Shown: one piece after another, positions 51,001 through 64,000 of the stretch
Layout: every line of letters begins with the position of its first letter
How positions within the stretch are numbered: the first letter of the stretch is position 1
NCBI RefSeq assembly: GCF_900496995.4
Contig: NC_044005.1
Span: forward strand, 20,775,363-20,839,362
Reading direction: 5' to 3'
DNA from: Aquila chrysaetos chrysaetos
Lineage: Eukaryota; Chordata; Aves; Accipitriformes; Accipitridae
Length of the DNA stretch: 64,000 nucleotides
Translations under genes and position numbers: made by a program
The notes under the pieces: model-generated
What the model was told of the DNA's origin: nothing
Seen by the model: the letters and a program-made list of their open reading frames with translations, nothing else
Database searches by the model: none

Positions 51001-54000
51001 GAACGTCAACATGTCTTCTAGCGTATTTCTGAACAGTTGCGTGTCAGAGGGTCTGCTCGTAATTACTCGAGTGTTGCGTTCAGCTTGCTTTGAGTTGCCA
51101 GTTTTTATAAAACTGGTTTACAAAGTCCCGCCACGTGGCTTAGGATGAGTACCCTAAGATTAACTGCAAGGTTATTTTAATATTAATGCTCCTTCTCAAG
51201 AAGTACAAAAATTGAGGATTTAAATATCTATTTGTTAAAAACCAAATATGGTATAGCAATACACAAAGCATGAAAGTAACTTTTAATGCTGTACATAACT
51301 ACCGCTATATTATAAAAGTATTTTACTACTGAATTTTAGTTTTGTGACCCCATGTTAGACTGATAAGAATGAAAACAACATGGTTTGGGGTTTTTTTTCT
51401 TAGAAAGAGGCTGCAGCATCTGCTAGCCTTAGTGCTACATGGGATCAGTTGCAGAGGGAGGAAGAACTATGTCGAAGTCGCGTTTAAGCCGACTTGCAGC
51501 AATGTCCCAGCTTCAGCTGATCTAGTGAGTAGTAACATTATAGAAAGCCCAGCCTACAGATAAAGGGTCTTTTACAAGTAATGCCACCGGGTGAAATGAA
51601 CTCCAGGCGTTGTCGTTAACAGCTGTATTAATCTCTTCCTGCATCACTGCTCCTAATATAAACCAAACACCATACAGAGATAGCCTAGAGTAATTATTGT
51701 TAATGATCTGAGCCATGTGCCTGACTATACTTACACTGGTGTTACAGTGAGATACAACTAGTAACAGATTAATTACAACATTCCATTTTAACCTTCAAGA
51801 GACACATTTTGATCTCTTAAGATTTCAAATAAGTTGTATTACTTTATTATTGGAACAAGAAAAATAATTATTGAAGGACAGAAATAGGAATTGAGTTTAT
51901 TCCCTAACTAATGGATTTACTTTCAAAAGAAATTTTGCTTTTTAAAAAAACGTATCGTTTGTGAATACTGACAGGAGCTCATTGCTTCAAGTTCAGCACT
52001 GCATTATGCGTAGGATAACTGCCAGTTTTCTTCTAATAGGAAAATTCTATAACCTTAATTAGTTACTTAGTAGAATAGGGTTCATTATTTTACAGTGCCT
52101 TATAAGTAAAAATCAATCTTGCAAACATGAAATTTCAGGCTTCAAGCAGGTATGCTCATTTTTCTAGCACCTTCCATTCTCTCCACTACCATTCAGAAAG
52201 ATGTAGTGATGCATAAAGACCCAGCTATCTCTTGCTTTTTCACAAACAAGAAATGGAATGATGGAAAAAACAGGGAGGCTTCAGACACAGAGCCAAAACA
52301 TAGAAGTGATGAATACAGTGAATTTGTTCAGAGAACATCTTTTAAGAGTCACATGTAGAATCAGAAGCATTCTGACTTTTCAGTTCATGAAGTCACAATT
52401 TTGCATGGCTAGTGATTAAATCAAGGTATTTTTCCACACGACTTCTTCATAGCTTCAGCATCCTGGGAATGCCCCTTTAACTAGTAGTTTCTAGATTATC
52501 CTGCCTGAGTTTTTATCACAAATGGAAAACTCCCCACTAGGCTGAGGAGTATATAGATGCATAGCACTGTTCTGTCTGGAGGGTGACCGATTCTGCCTGC
52601 TGTTTGGAGGGTGACCGATTCTGCCTGCTGTTTGGCTCACTTCCAACTTTCTGTCTTACCATTAGTCAATGCAAAGACCTGATGCTGGACAGAGTTCCCA
52701 GAATCAGAACAAGGTGAATACTTGTGTCAGCCTTCACCCTGTTGGCTGATATACTCAACTGCAATCACATATTTGGACCAGGATGGGAAAAAGGAAAAAA
52801 ATCAAAACTGTCCCAGAAGGGAAGACGTCAATAAGAACAAAATAGATCTATCCCCGTACCACTATGGGCAGGCAGTATTCAACCCAATAGGCAGAAACTT
52901 TTCTTTATACTTACAGAACAAGGGCTGCAACATTCAGCCCTTTTAGTCTTTTCCTCCCATAATCTTCAACAAGAGAATAAAGAGTACAGCAAAAGATGCA
53001 GGTGTTTCTACCCATGCATGTCATGAGTGTTGACCGGGAGCTAGAGGGGAGAAGCAGAAGCACGGTATAGTGCCCTGAGGCAATCACTCTGTCTTATGGA
53101 GGTGTCTGTATCAGAGCTCATCACATGTTCATGGACACCTTTGTCCTTTTTTATTAGAGTTGATAGTTGGAGCAAAGCAGGTAATGGAGAGCTGATGAGG
53201 CAAAAAAATGAGATAGAGCGAAATGGAGAAAGTGCAGAAAAACACAAAGTTAGGATACAAACCGGGTTTATAGGAAGCGGAAGAAAAAAATTTAATTCAG
53301 GAATAAAACTTTGATGAGCTTCAAAAGGAGAAAATGTAGGCTGCAGAGGAGTATATTGACAGTGTGCTAGATGTCTCTTTTAAGATGAGGTGTTGTCTTT
53401 AATGTAAATGCAAAGAAAGAAAATGTAGCAAAGACTAACTATGGAAAGTAAGAAAACTAATAAATGCAACTTCTAGATAGGGAATCAGGCAGGAAATGGA
53501 TGTGATCAAGATTTAGAATAGGAAATGTGACAGATAAGAGAATTGAGACCTTGTTTCCAGTATCAATTGTTTAGAAATAGGAGGGGTTGTCTCTGTTACC
53601 CTGAAATTTCATTGCTTGGATTTGTCATGCATTGTATCAGTCAGTTTTCTCTGGCAAGTAACCATAGTTCTGGCCTGTAGCAGATACCATTAGAAAAGGG
53701 TATCAATTTAGGTTAGTTCAAAGTTAGTTTATTTTACTCAATATAAAATTTCCCCGAATGAATTCTTTTTTTGGTTTATGGACTGCTCATCATAACTATG
53801 GCTGATGTATGGAGGGAAAAAAAAAAAAAGGAGACATTCCCCTGATCTGAGGAAAGAGCATTGTGCCTAAGAGAAATAACTCAGAAGAATTCATCATAGT
53901 ACAAAATTACCTATGTATTTCAGATGAGATTATTGTCCTCCTGAGTAACATGTTATTTGCATAGTGGATCTGCAGGTTAGACCTGCTCAGGCAGTAGCAT

Positions 54001-57000
54001 GTTTGTGTGCTTTACATTAACAAAACACTTTCTAAGTTTTACAGTTATGAGTCAGCGTTCACATATTCACTTTACCTTTTTCCTCATCCCTGATGTGTTT
54101 CAAGTTTGTATATACTTTTGCCTGGCTCACGCAATGTGGAGAGCCATGAAATTACAAATTGCATGAAACAATTGTTGATTTCATAGGTGTGCAAGCACAG
54201 ACACAGAGGTCTCCATATATTTATGGGACTGCAGTGCAGCCCCTTATATGTTGTTTGCATTGGTTAAACACTATAAATATTACTTAATCGATAGGCATTT
54301 GATGCTTGCTAAGACAGTTGTTACTAAGGGCATAATTCCTACTGACACCTTTGGGAGTTTTAAGTCCAGACAAGGGCTGAAAGATCAGTCTTTAGTCTGC
54401 GTTTTCTTGCTGTGTATATTACCAACAGCTGCAACTCTGCAAGGACTTTTGTTTTTAGCTGCAGACATAAATGTATGTGCATAGGTCATTTGGTACAGCA
54501 CATACAGATTAAACCTTGAAAATATTTCCAAGCTGCGTGAAAATCAGACCAACAGAATTTTTGGTAAGAGATTTGACTTAATTGGAAAGGCTTAAAATAA
54601 ATGATCATATGATTAAAAAAAGCAAGGATTGCCTGCTATTTGTTGTAACCCCTATTTCTGTAATGCCCCTGTAGCCAGAGACGCAGCTGTTCATTGCTGA
54701 CATTCTCCCTGCCAGGCATTCCAACTCTCTGAGGTAATGGGCTACAAGCATACGGGCCTTTGCTTTAATTCTTTCAGCGTATCCTTCCGCATGGATAGAG
54801 CGAGGGGAACGCCTCCAGGAAAAGAAATTAAATGCACACACACAGAGGCACACAGAGACGGGCGATTTGAAAATATTCCCGAGAACGCACTTTGCGCTCA
54901 TGCAGTGTAGCGTCACATCAAAGAGGCTGCCTGAATTGCTGGCTGGCACAGGTTTATTTTGTTGTAATATTTTCTTCCACCTCTAGCTCTTTACCCAGTG
55001 GAATGATATCCAGAGCAAGTTTTTTGAGACAGGAAGTGAGGAATGTTTTCACTATGAGTGATCTGAGAAGAAGGTGGGCTAGCCGAGATAGCAGCTGTTT
55101 CGGGCAAGAGGAACACAGAAAGTCAGTTCCTGAGGAATACAGATGAGATGGCTCCGGGAGAAAAAGTCTTGGAGCGCTGTGGGGTTTTTTTGGATACACG
55201 TATGTGAAAGGAAACTCGGTGTCTTTGGATCGCTGCACAAGGTAAGGGGAAAACAGCAGGCACCGTAAAAAAAACAGCGGGTGATCTCTGCTGTGTACCG
55301 CAAGACTGAGGAGTTTCAAGCATATTTCCTTTTTGAAAAGTAAAGGCTGTAGAACTGTGCTTCTGGAAGTAGGGGAGGTTTGGGATAGGCACTTATTGCT
55401 GCTCTTTTAGTCCAGGAGTCATGTCAAAGATTAACTGGTAAAACAAGGGGAGGGTGGAGTATTCTGATTTTTTGGCTCTCCAAATATTTCTGAAATAAAT
55501 ATATGTATTTTAAGCATTTGAAATAATAGGAATCCTTTTTCACCATCATGTATTGCAGTTTTATTTTGCATGCTGTCATTCACGCAGGCTGTTTAAAAAA
55601 ATCTTTGTAAAGTAAAATGCTAATTATTGAGGGGGGAGTGGGAGGTATAGGTAAAGGGGAAAGATACCACAGTGCTCAGTAATCATGTGTCAGTCATGGC
55701 CATGTTGCTGAAATTCTAATATAACATTTTTGAAACTACATGTTTGTGTTGAAATATAAATGTACAAAGTTTGACCACTAAAGACATTTTTAGCTGCTGC
55801 GTGAAAATTCCAGGCTTGCTAAATAAAGGCTTGTTACTGTAGAGGTCATCAGTTGGATTTGTAACTCCTGGTGGTATGTAGTTCCTTTTTGCTAAAGTAG
55901 CTTTATAACAATGCAGATGTGTCCGAATTTAAGTAATGCAGAAGGCAAATATGAGAGCACCTAGCATTGCAGAATGCACAGCTGCTGAATAAAAACAGCA
56001 CAGCTGTGTTTTCAAGAAGTACACATGGCTAGTAGTAGAAGTTACTGAATGATACCTCAGTGTTATTCATCAAACTTGCCTTTATTCTACAATATTTATT
56101 ATATGTCAGGAATTTTTATTTTATAGTTGGTCTTTTGTGATATGGACTGGAAGTTAGTTACTTAAGTTTTCCTTATTATAAATGTGTTTCAGAAGTAATG
56201 AAGATGATGTCAGATATGTACTAAATTAAAATGAAATCATTTAGGGTAAATGCTCAGTAGAGCAGTAAATGCACACAACAGATCATAACCTGAAGAGCGC
56301 TCCTGGCATGTTCTGAAAATTCTGCTCTAAACTTCCTATGTTTGCATTGCTGCCTGTCTGCATAGTGAAATAACTGAAAGTTTGAGATTGCCTCATGTCA
56401 GCATTAGGTGGTTTGGAAATTTCACCTGTCAGGTCAGCCTCTGGTTAGTGATTTATTTTTTTTTTTTAATACTTTTTTTCCCATGCCCTTAGAATACTTT
56501 TCTAAGGGCCCGATGGGGGCATGAAAGTTTGAAAGTCTCTCATATTCAGTGGTACTATGTAAAAACTGAGATTAAAACAGCATTGCACTTCTGACTGCAG
56601 CTTTGTAGAAGATGAGTAAGTTGGTTTCTCTCATTGCTGTAGCACCAAAGAAAGCACGTAACTCTGCACAGAATGTATTGGAAAATGGGCCGTGAGGACG
56701 TGAGCTGAGGTCAGTCAGACAAAAGTTACTCTGCCAGGAATAAACCCAGTGCGAGATTCTGCTGGCAGTGGGCAGGAAACTAAAAGCTTCTGTCTGTAGA
56801 GCATTCCCTGCATGCTGCTCTAGGGGGGCAGGAATTGGAGGATCAAAGTGCAGAGTGAGTAATAAACTGAGGAGTCCCTGTGTATCCCTAAATTTTTCAG
56901 GGAAACCTGTTGCTATTCTGCAGCTGCACCCAAAAATAAATTAGTTGGTGTTTGGGTCAGGGTTTTTTTTGATTAAGATTTTAAGTGGTATCTGTTGAGG

Positions 57001-57500
57001 ATGGGGATTGTGTAGGATGGTAGAACTGCTTCCAGATTATTAGGAGTGTGGTCATGAAATATGTTTATGGTTATTCTTTGGAGTAGGGTTGCAAAGATGT
57101 CATTGAGGAAAAATGCCGTGCTGCCTCCTCTTTCTCCCCGTTTTAGGCCTGTAGTGCCTTTCTGCCTCCCTTTCTTCTTTGCCGTGCTGCTTACAAGGGA
57201 ATCGGGAGTCTGATACGAGGCCTTCAACCTAAAGAGTTTGTGGTTGTGTTAAATAACATTAACTTTCTAGGTATGTTTATAAATGTGCAAGTAGTATGTG
57301 GCCATCTCTTTGTTTATAGGTATACCTTTGAGTTTAAAAACAGGTGTGCTAGGAAGACTACTTCTTCCAATTCCCCCACTCCAAATAAATGGATGTCTTC
57401 GTGTTATTCCTCTCTGGTAATTCTAAGAGTCTTCATAAATCAAATTGTGCGCTACTAATACATACCGGCCTGAAAAAACCGTAGGTGCTTGTTTTCTTTT
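51001..57500. other. Spacer between the ZC3H14 and PTPN21 CpG islands
   Basis: About 6.5 kb of mostly AT-rich DNA lies between two divergent promoters. It contains a 28-bp tandem duplication (52577-52632) and a possible alternative first exon ending at a CAAG|GTAAGG donor at 55240-55241. Nothing in it resembles a known coding exon. Confidence 0.5.
52577..52632. repeat. Exact 28-bp tandem duplication
   Basis: The unit beginning TGGAGGGTGACCGATTCTGC is present at 52577-52604 and again at 52605-52632 without mismatch, followed by the first bases of a third copy. Confidence 0.95.
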
Positions 57501-57504
57501 TCCT

Positions 57505-57990
57505 TTCAGGCGGCGCGGTGCGCCGCGGCGCTGCCACTAGAGGTCCCCAGGCAGAGCTCTCCAGACCAACGGCGGCTAACAATGAGAGGAAGAAGCGTAG
57601 CTTGGCCCCGGGCGGCTCGGCCTCAGACCCGGCCCTCAGGCCCGGTCCGGCCCAGGGGCTGCGGGCAGCGCGGGCCGGGGCGCGGCTGCCGGCTCGGCTC
57701 GGCTCGGCTCGGCGCGGGCAGGGCAACGGCCGCCACGCGCACGGCGCTGGCTCCGGCCCGCTGCGTCACCCCACGGCCGCTCAGCCCCGCGCCGGCAGGG
57801 CGGAGTAGGCGGGCCCCGGCCCGGGGGTGTTACGCACGGCCGGGGGGCGCATCGCCCCCAGCCCTGGGGCGCGGCGCTGCGAGGGAGGCGGTGCAACCCC
57901 CCCCCGCCCCGAGGCGGCGGTGGTGGCGGCGGCTTTATCTCGGGTGTGTGAAGCGCTTTCGCTTCAGTGGTAGCCGCAGTGCCCAGCCTC
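57505..57990. promoter_or_regulatory. PTPN21: CpG island, probable PTPN21 promoter and non-coding first exon
   Basis: A second sharply bounded GC- and CpG-rich block includes five tandem GGCTC units at about 57689-57713 and GC-box-like strings. It lies about 1.2 kb upstream of the first PTPN21 coding exon on the same strand, which suits a non-coding exon 1 here. I cannot fix the donor; several GGTG and AGGTGG sites are possible. Confidence 0.65.
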
Positions 57991-58947
57991 GCTGTAGCGA
58001 CTGCTTTCAACACACCTGCTTCCGCCGAAAAAAACCCCTGTATTTACAGAACGTTTTTATTTTGCGTGTCCCACTGAAAACCAGCGCTAGTAAGAGTGAC
58101 AACTTTTTTAGGCTAGGGTGCATGCGGTACGAAACGCGAGGAGAAAGGCGAAGCTTGCACGTTACGGAGTTGACAGGAGAGGAGGCGCGAAGGTGTTTGC
58201 AAGAGGTGGGGAAGCGGGTGGCTGCCTTTAGACTGGGAATAAGTATGTTTTTCAAGGAAAAAATTAGACCATAAATGGTTCTCAGAATCCACATGCTGTC
58301 TCGGCGAGGCAAAGCGTAACCAGAAACATCCTACAGCAGCTTAGGTATTAAGAAATAATGGTACAGCTAGCTGTAATTCAGGGAGAATTAGAGGAATTGG
58401 ATTTTAATTGTCTGGTAGGAAATGGCTAAGGTGTGAGCTTTAATGCCTCTCTTCCTGCCTTTCTTTTTTTTCCCTTAATCGTTTATGGGGCTTGGTTTTG
58501 TGTTTAATCCAGCAGATAGCGGCTGAGGCTGCAGGCTGCTCTGAAAAACAAGCCAGATTGCTGGATTTGCGCTTACAGAAAATGGCTTTGTTCAGTATTA
58601 GAAATACCTTAGGCAACTCGGACTTCGTAGAGGTATTTCATTTAAATACTGATTTCAGTTTAGAAATACTTATTGCAGCTGCATTTGATTAAGACTCGTT
58701 ATTCACTTGTGAGGTAAAAAAAAAAAAAAATATCAACTTGCCAAAGACTGGTGTCGTCTGTGGAAAAACCAGAAACTCTGGTGCTTATTTCATTATTTGA
58801 ATGCGTAACAGCTCTGCATTTTGGAAAAGTAGACTGATTATTTAGATTTAGAAAAAATATACATGTTATTTCCCATGTTACCATTCCCCTTTTAGTCAAA
58901 ATATTTCTGATTCTTGTATTTATTCTTTCTCTTTTGCTCCTTATTAG

Positions 58948-59323
58948 GATTCCAGTGGATGCCCCTTCTACTTGTCTCCTGGTGGAAAACTTGATTGTCT
59001 TTAATGGATACTGCTGCTGCTGGTTGATCTCTGGAGACTTTACAGCTCCTTACCTTTTGAGAGGAGGTAGCTACTTGTCCCCTCTCAAGGTCCTGGTGGT
59101 AGTAGCTTTTTATCAGTAACCACCTCTGGGGGGGAAAAAGAAGATGCCTCTACCTTTTGGGTTAAAATTGAAACGAACTCGGCGTTATACAGTATCTAGC
59201 AAGAGTTGCTTGGTGGCTCGTATCCAGCTGCTCAACAATGAATTTGTGGAGTTCACGCTGTCGGTGGAAAGTACAGGCCAGGAAAGTCTGGAAGCAGTGG
59301 CTCAGAGGCTTGAATTGCGGGAG
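58948..59323 (+). other. PTPN21: Probable second exon of PTPN21 (5'UTR plus first coding segment)
   Basis: A good acceptor (TTTTGCTCCTTATTAG) ends at 58947, and the donor GAG|GTAAGC begins at 59324. The exon would carry about 196 nt of 5'UTR before ATG 59144. The 5' limit is inferred from splice consensus only. Confidence 0.5.
59144..59323 (+). CDS. PTPN21: PTPN21 first coding exon, N-terminus of the FERM domain
   Basis: PTPN21 (PTPD1) is a non-receptor tyrosine phosphatase with an N-terminal FERM domain that links it to actin and membrane signalling, and a C-terminal catalytic domain. Here ATG at 59144 opens 60 codons ending on a codon boundary before donor GAG|GTAAGC. The protein starts [20 protein letters not shown], followed by [18 protein letters not shown] and [12 protein letters not shown]. 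This is the ubiquitin-like F1 lobe of FERM and matches human PTPN21 as recalled. The next exon (expected to begin near ITYFSLWY) was not found, so the following intron is longer than the 4.7 kb left in the window. Catalytic residues lie outside. Confidence 0.93.
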
Positions 59324-62300
59324 GTAAGCAAACTGTTGATTGAAGGCGTGATTTTTGTCTCTGGTGCTAGCTGACCTATGTGGTGAATCCTTACCATTTG
59401 GGGCAATCAGTTTATTTACTGGAGCAGCTGTCCTGTGTTCTCCTTGTTTCTTCACCTTCTGGTCTTGATGGGACTTCGATTGCTCCAAAACAGTTGAAAA
59501 ACTTATGTTACAGAGCTAGGGAATGCCCAAGGGGAGGACGTGTTAGAAGTGGCAGTGAATAGAAGCTTAGAGCGATAAACAAAGCGACTGTTTTTTAAAC
59601 CTTACAACGCTGAAAATGCTGTTTAAGAAAAACCCACAAAGGAACAAAAAAAAAAATTTCTGCCTAAGCAACATGGTTAAGAATTACTGCAGGACTTGAG
59701 ACAACTTTTAGCTAAGGATATGAAAGAGAGTGTTATTTGTGTGCATGTATTTTTTTTTTTTCTGATGGATTAGTGCTGTGAAAAGAACCTGAAGCGCAAA
59801 ATGTGATAAGTGTACCAGTGACCAACTATTTGTATTGCTTGTTCAAATACCACAAACATGTTTGCAGACACTATCTTGGAGCAACAATATAGTCATTTAG
59901 ATCAAGTGCTGGCCTCATGAGGAAACATGGTTTGTACTAGTTTAGTCTGTATATATTTGTGTAACCTGCCTTTTCCCCCAAAAATTCCTTACTTGGTATT
60001 TCGAAGGATCCTTTTGCAACTGAAATTTACTCTTCTCCCACACATTTAGTGATTATTCATATATCTCCTGTATTGAGTGAAATACTTCTTAAATGCTGAG
60101 CTGTGAAACATTGTTTATAGAAATCTACATAGATTACCAACATATGAACCAATGTTATTGTTTTATAATTTTGTTGAACACAGGTGGATTTGATTGCAGT
60201 AGTTGAATGCTCTTGACCCTGTGTAAATTGACATTTCCCACTAGAGTCTCAAAAGGTTGAGTTCATTTTGTAGCCATTAAACTGTGACAGCATGTGTACT
60301 TTCAAGGGGCAGGAGAGAGAAAACTTTTATTACAAGTTCAGTGCTGCTAATATTGCTCTGAAAAAGATGTTTTTGCTCTGTTATGTAGTCTGCCGTATAA
60401 TGGTGTTTTGAATATGGGATTTAAATACAGGATGAAAACCCTAGACTTAGGTAACCAAAATAAGAGTAATCATGAAAATAATTTTGTTTAATAACTATGA
60501 TTTTTTTGAAATGTTATTTTTTCATTGTCAAGCAATGGCAACTGCTTATAACTTTGCTCAAATATTGAGCAAATAAATTTAGGACTCAATCATGCAAACA
60601 TTTATTACTGTACACAGCATGCATTACTGTAGGATTTTCAGTAGGAAATGCTATAGATAGTCAGTTGTTTTCAGATTTTTTTTTTTTCTGTTTTGAGAAT
60701 AATAAATAGATAAATGAAATAGATGTGAATCCATTAATCTCTAAGTGTTTGTTTACTGCGGTTGTTTTCAGTCCCAATATGCATTCTTGTATATTCACCA
60801 AATATTTTTTTTAGTGTACAGTTATTGTGGAAAAATGCAATTCTGTGCAACGGTATGACTTTTTTATCTTGCTCCTTCTAGCAAAGGGAGAATCTAATTA
60901 CTCTCGTAGCCTTAGTGTTTACTTAGAACACATGAGATATCATATACTTAGAATTCAGTTATTGTTGTGTGAATGGAGTTTGTCAATTTTATCTATCCAC
61001 TTTCAGTTGTTACTGCTAAGTCAACAGAAGGTAAAGAATTTTAATTATATTTGGTTCGCAAAACACAAAGGCTTTGTCTTCCTGAATGATGACTGCTAGC
61101 TTTTATTGAACTAGGCACAGTGTTGGAGATGGCAGTTTTTTTCAGCTATTCTTCATTATCTCTTTCTTTTGAGCTACTCCTAAAAATCTGTTTAAAAAAA
61201 AAAAAAATGGCAATTCCCTCAATTAAGAGTCATATATTTGACTAAGGGAGTTGACAGTACACTATTGAACTCTGAGGAGATTCCTTCAGTCATGCATTCT
61301 TGCATGGATTATTTTGGCAGGAAAATGTGTTGCAATAAAAGGGAATGGAAAATAAGGATATAAATTACTTTCCAGAGCTTGCATTCAAAAATGTTGTTCT
61401 GCCTTTAAATAGATTTGCCAGGCAGATACTGGATCATTCCTGACTGCTTGCTTAGTAGAAAGTTTTCAGAAAGAAAAATTTGCTCAACATTTTGCTTAAA
61501 TCTGCAAAACCAACATTAGTCCTTGATACTGTAAAATACTAAGTACCTTCTGTAAGATGTTGCATATTGTTAATGCACTAAGCACCCTTAAAGCATGAGT
61601 GTGAATTCACGGTGTTAAACGTGAGAGTATGACTGTTTATTTGAATACTGAGACTTCAAGCAGTTATGAAAACCAAGGCATCAGTTTCCGATTACTGTGT
61701 ATGGGCTACACAGGACATGCGGTTCCCATGCACCTTCAAAATAGCTTGTTGGAGGAGGCATGAGGGGAATCTCTACCTTTTTACACATTCAATGGTAAAA
61801 TTTAGAAATATCTCTTTCTCTCTGGTGTAGTCTGCAATTACGGAATTTGGACAGTGAATTGAATGGCTTATTTTTAATGCTGTGCCATCTTTTAAGGTAT
61901 TTAACAGATGGTTATGTAAATGAGTAGTCTTGAAATTATGCTTTGTGTGGCTAAACAGTGGTTTTCTTCTGATTTTCCAATTAGTACTTCTCAATTTCCA
62001 AGTTGTATGCTAGTATGGACACATAGTTAGGGTTTAGGAAGTCTTAAGTATGTTGACAATTTTATATTTTTTTACTGAATAGTAGAAAAGTGAAATGAAT
62101 GCGTTCAACTAAGAAGAACGTCTTCTGGTATTCCCAGAATGTGACTCAATCAGCAGTGAGTATGTAATCCAGCTCTCTGAAACTGAGGAACTGGGGAAAG
62201 AAGCCAAAGGGAACAGGGAACTTAAGTTACTTACCCTTTGTAGCGCAGCCTGTGTTTTATCCTGTGAGAGAACTATAACCAAACTTGATTTATGCAAAAA

Positions 62301-64000
62301 GGTGTATTTGTTGCGGAGAACCATTCTGGAATTACAAGTTTTGAAAAACTGCTGAGAGGTCTGATTGTTAACTACCTTTAAAAGTATGTGCAACACTGCT
62401 CATCTTGCATCTAGGGTGTGAGTATACAAATTAAATACTTGAAAATATAGAAATGTTTTTTTTTTTTTTTTTAAATGTTAATACAGCTAGATATCTATAG
62501 GATGTTCGGTAGGAGGCGTTACAACTGATTTACCTCTGTTGCTGTATCTTATTTTATTTCTGTTTTCTAATAACACTTCTAAACTAGAACGAAGGGGCAA
62601 ATTCTGCTCCTGTGTACAAGCAGAGTCTGACTTAACTGCAGATATGTGGTGGAGATTTGGGCCTAAGTACAAGAACTAATGGTAGGGAACTTCTGTGGAG
62701 AGTATGTGTTGTGCATGTGCAAGTTCCTGTGTTTGTTTTGGACATGAATAGGAAAGAAGGGATCAAGGCTATCCAGATCCTGAATAACTTCGAAGTTCTG
62801 AAACAGTGCTTCAGAAATGCTTGAACTATGCTGGAAAACTTTGCTCTGAATTCTAAAATATCAGCTCTTGTTTGGAGAAACCACAAAAAAAAAACCCCTT
62901 TAATTCAGTGTGGTGGTTTCTTAAATGTGTTTTGTATATGTAAAGAGTGTTTTTAAAATAAGATCAAGTGAAACCATAAATATTCTTACATGTATACGTA
63001 TCAGTAAACATACTGACTGGCAAATAAAAGATGGGCCAAGTCATGGCAGAGGGATCACTAACATAATTATGTTTATGCCTTGTATCAAAGTCTGACAAAA
63101 TTTTAGCTAATGCTTTGAGAAATAAGAGGAGGAACAGTGCCCACGGTTGAATTGCTATGATTGCCTCTCTGAACCAAATTTTCCTTATAATTAAGAGAGG
63201 AGAAATTGTCATGGAGGAATGTATATAAAAATGCAGACCTTCCATGTGTAATCTAATTAATTTAAAAGATGCTACAAACTTGACTTCATCTAAAACATAT
63301 ATTAATTGTAAGTGTGCTGTAATTGTGATTTGGAAACCACAATAAATTGAAGGACAGAGCAGTCGGCCAAAAATCAGTAATTGCCTCTGCAATTATTGTA
63401 GTTCTTCCTTTTTCTGAAGGAAAAAAGCTATACACTGAGGTATAGGATTTGCATTCAGTCTTGCTATGCTGAGCAGCAAAAAATTAAGTTTTTTTCCAGG
63501 AAAGCAATAGTGGCAATTAGGAAGCTTTGCCCCTGATTTGTTAAGCTTTTTTATAAAGTTAGGCCAGAATTTGAATACACCACTTAATTATATTTTTTCA
63601 CTATCACAATGTCTGTGAATTGCTGTACAGTTTTATACTAATTTTGACAGAAGAGGTTTTCTTCTGAAGCAAAGACATGAGCTTATTGTTTAGTGTTTTT
63701 AGACTACTTTGAAATTTTGCTTTTCCCTGTTGTAAAGCAATCAGAATTTAAGCCTCTGATGAATAGGAATGTGATACTCCTTTTAATGTCAGTGCTGTGT
63801 AAAGTGTGAGTCAAAAAGCAGATATGTGTGAGTCCATCCTTCTTGGAGCCTTGGACAGTGGTGGTAAAAAGTAACATAATTAAAAACAAAAAAGTGTTTT
63901 TCTACATTTCTTTGTCATGTTGGTAACTGACCTGTTTCTACAAGAGGTTAAAAATGTCTTGGATAGAATGTGTTCTATGCACTATGAAGGTATTGCTCTT
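59324..64000 (+). other. PTPN21: First coding intron of PTPN21 (partial)
   Basis: This stretch is AT-rich with short homopolymers, for example T-runs near 62457-62472 and an A-run near 61195-61206. I searched for the second FERM exon and for transposon ends and saw neither. Open frames here are short and without splice context. Confidence 0.6.

Noticed and set aside
49914..51012. Three overlapping long open frames (227-288 codons) on the - strand and several on the + strand
   Set aside because: They lie in the ZC3H14 CpG island, where GC-rich DNA has few stop codons. The translations are low-complexity Arg/Pro/Ala/Gly, and all frames are open together. Only the 12-codon ZC3H14 start is supported.
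57489..58274. 261-codon open frame on the + strand
   Set aside because: It starts in the second CpG island, is Arg/Ala/Pro-rich, and overlaps other open frames on both strands. No domain or family resemblance is visible.

Overview
The window is vertebrate nuclear DNA, almost certainly from a bird and probably not a galliform. The genes are split by canonical GT-AG introns. There are two GC-rich CpG-island promoters, two truncated CR1 LINEs with the typical ATTCTATG-like 3' end, and one 600-bp solo ERV LTR of a type I associate with neoavian genomes (family recalled from memory, not checked). There is no sign of bacterial organisation, and I found no previously undescribed system.

Layout. (1) Positions 1-15107, + strand: the 3' part of EML5, 11 coding exons from 2062 to 15107. 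They encode about the last 525 residues, most of the third EML/WD40 module, and end in a 37-nt terminal coding piece. Its upstream exons lie left of the window. (2) 15108-24172: non-coding DNA after the EML5 stop, with one CR1 fragment. It may be partly a long EML5 3'UTR ending at an AATAAA at 24167. (3) 24839-50368, - strand: the complete coding part of ZC3H14, which encodes a nuclear poly(A)-binding protein. It has 17 coding exons and 730 codons plus stop, with all exon phases matching. The protein has an N-terminal PWI-like region and five intact CCCH zinc fingers at its C-terminus. Its introns hold the solo LTR, a CR1, long homopolymers and an exact 69-bp tandem duplication. (4) About 49870-51000: CpG island over ZC3H14 exon 1. 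(5) 51000-57500: intergenic or upstream DNA with a 28-bp tandem duplication and one possible alternative first exon. (6) About 57500-58000: a second CpG island, likely the PTPN21 promoter. (7) 59144-59323, + strand: the first coding exon of PTPN21, encoding the first 60 residues at the start of the FERM domain. The rest of the gene lies beyond the window.

Gene order and orientation (EML5 and ZC3H14 tail-to-tail, ZC3H14 and PTPN21 head-to-head) match the human 14q31.3 neighbourhood as I remember it. The three genes are ordinary neighbours rather than parts of one pathway: a microtubule-associated protein, an RNA-binding protein and a cytoskeleton-linked tyrosine phosphatase. Exon boundaries were set by hand from splice consensus, reading-frame continuity and recalled similarity to human EML5, ZC3H14 and PTPN21. 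UTR ends and promoters are inferred.
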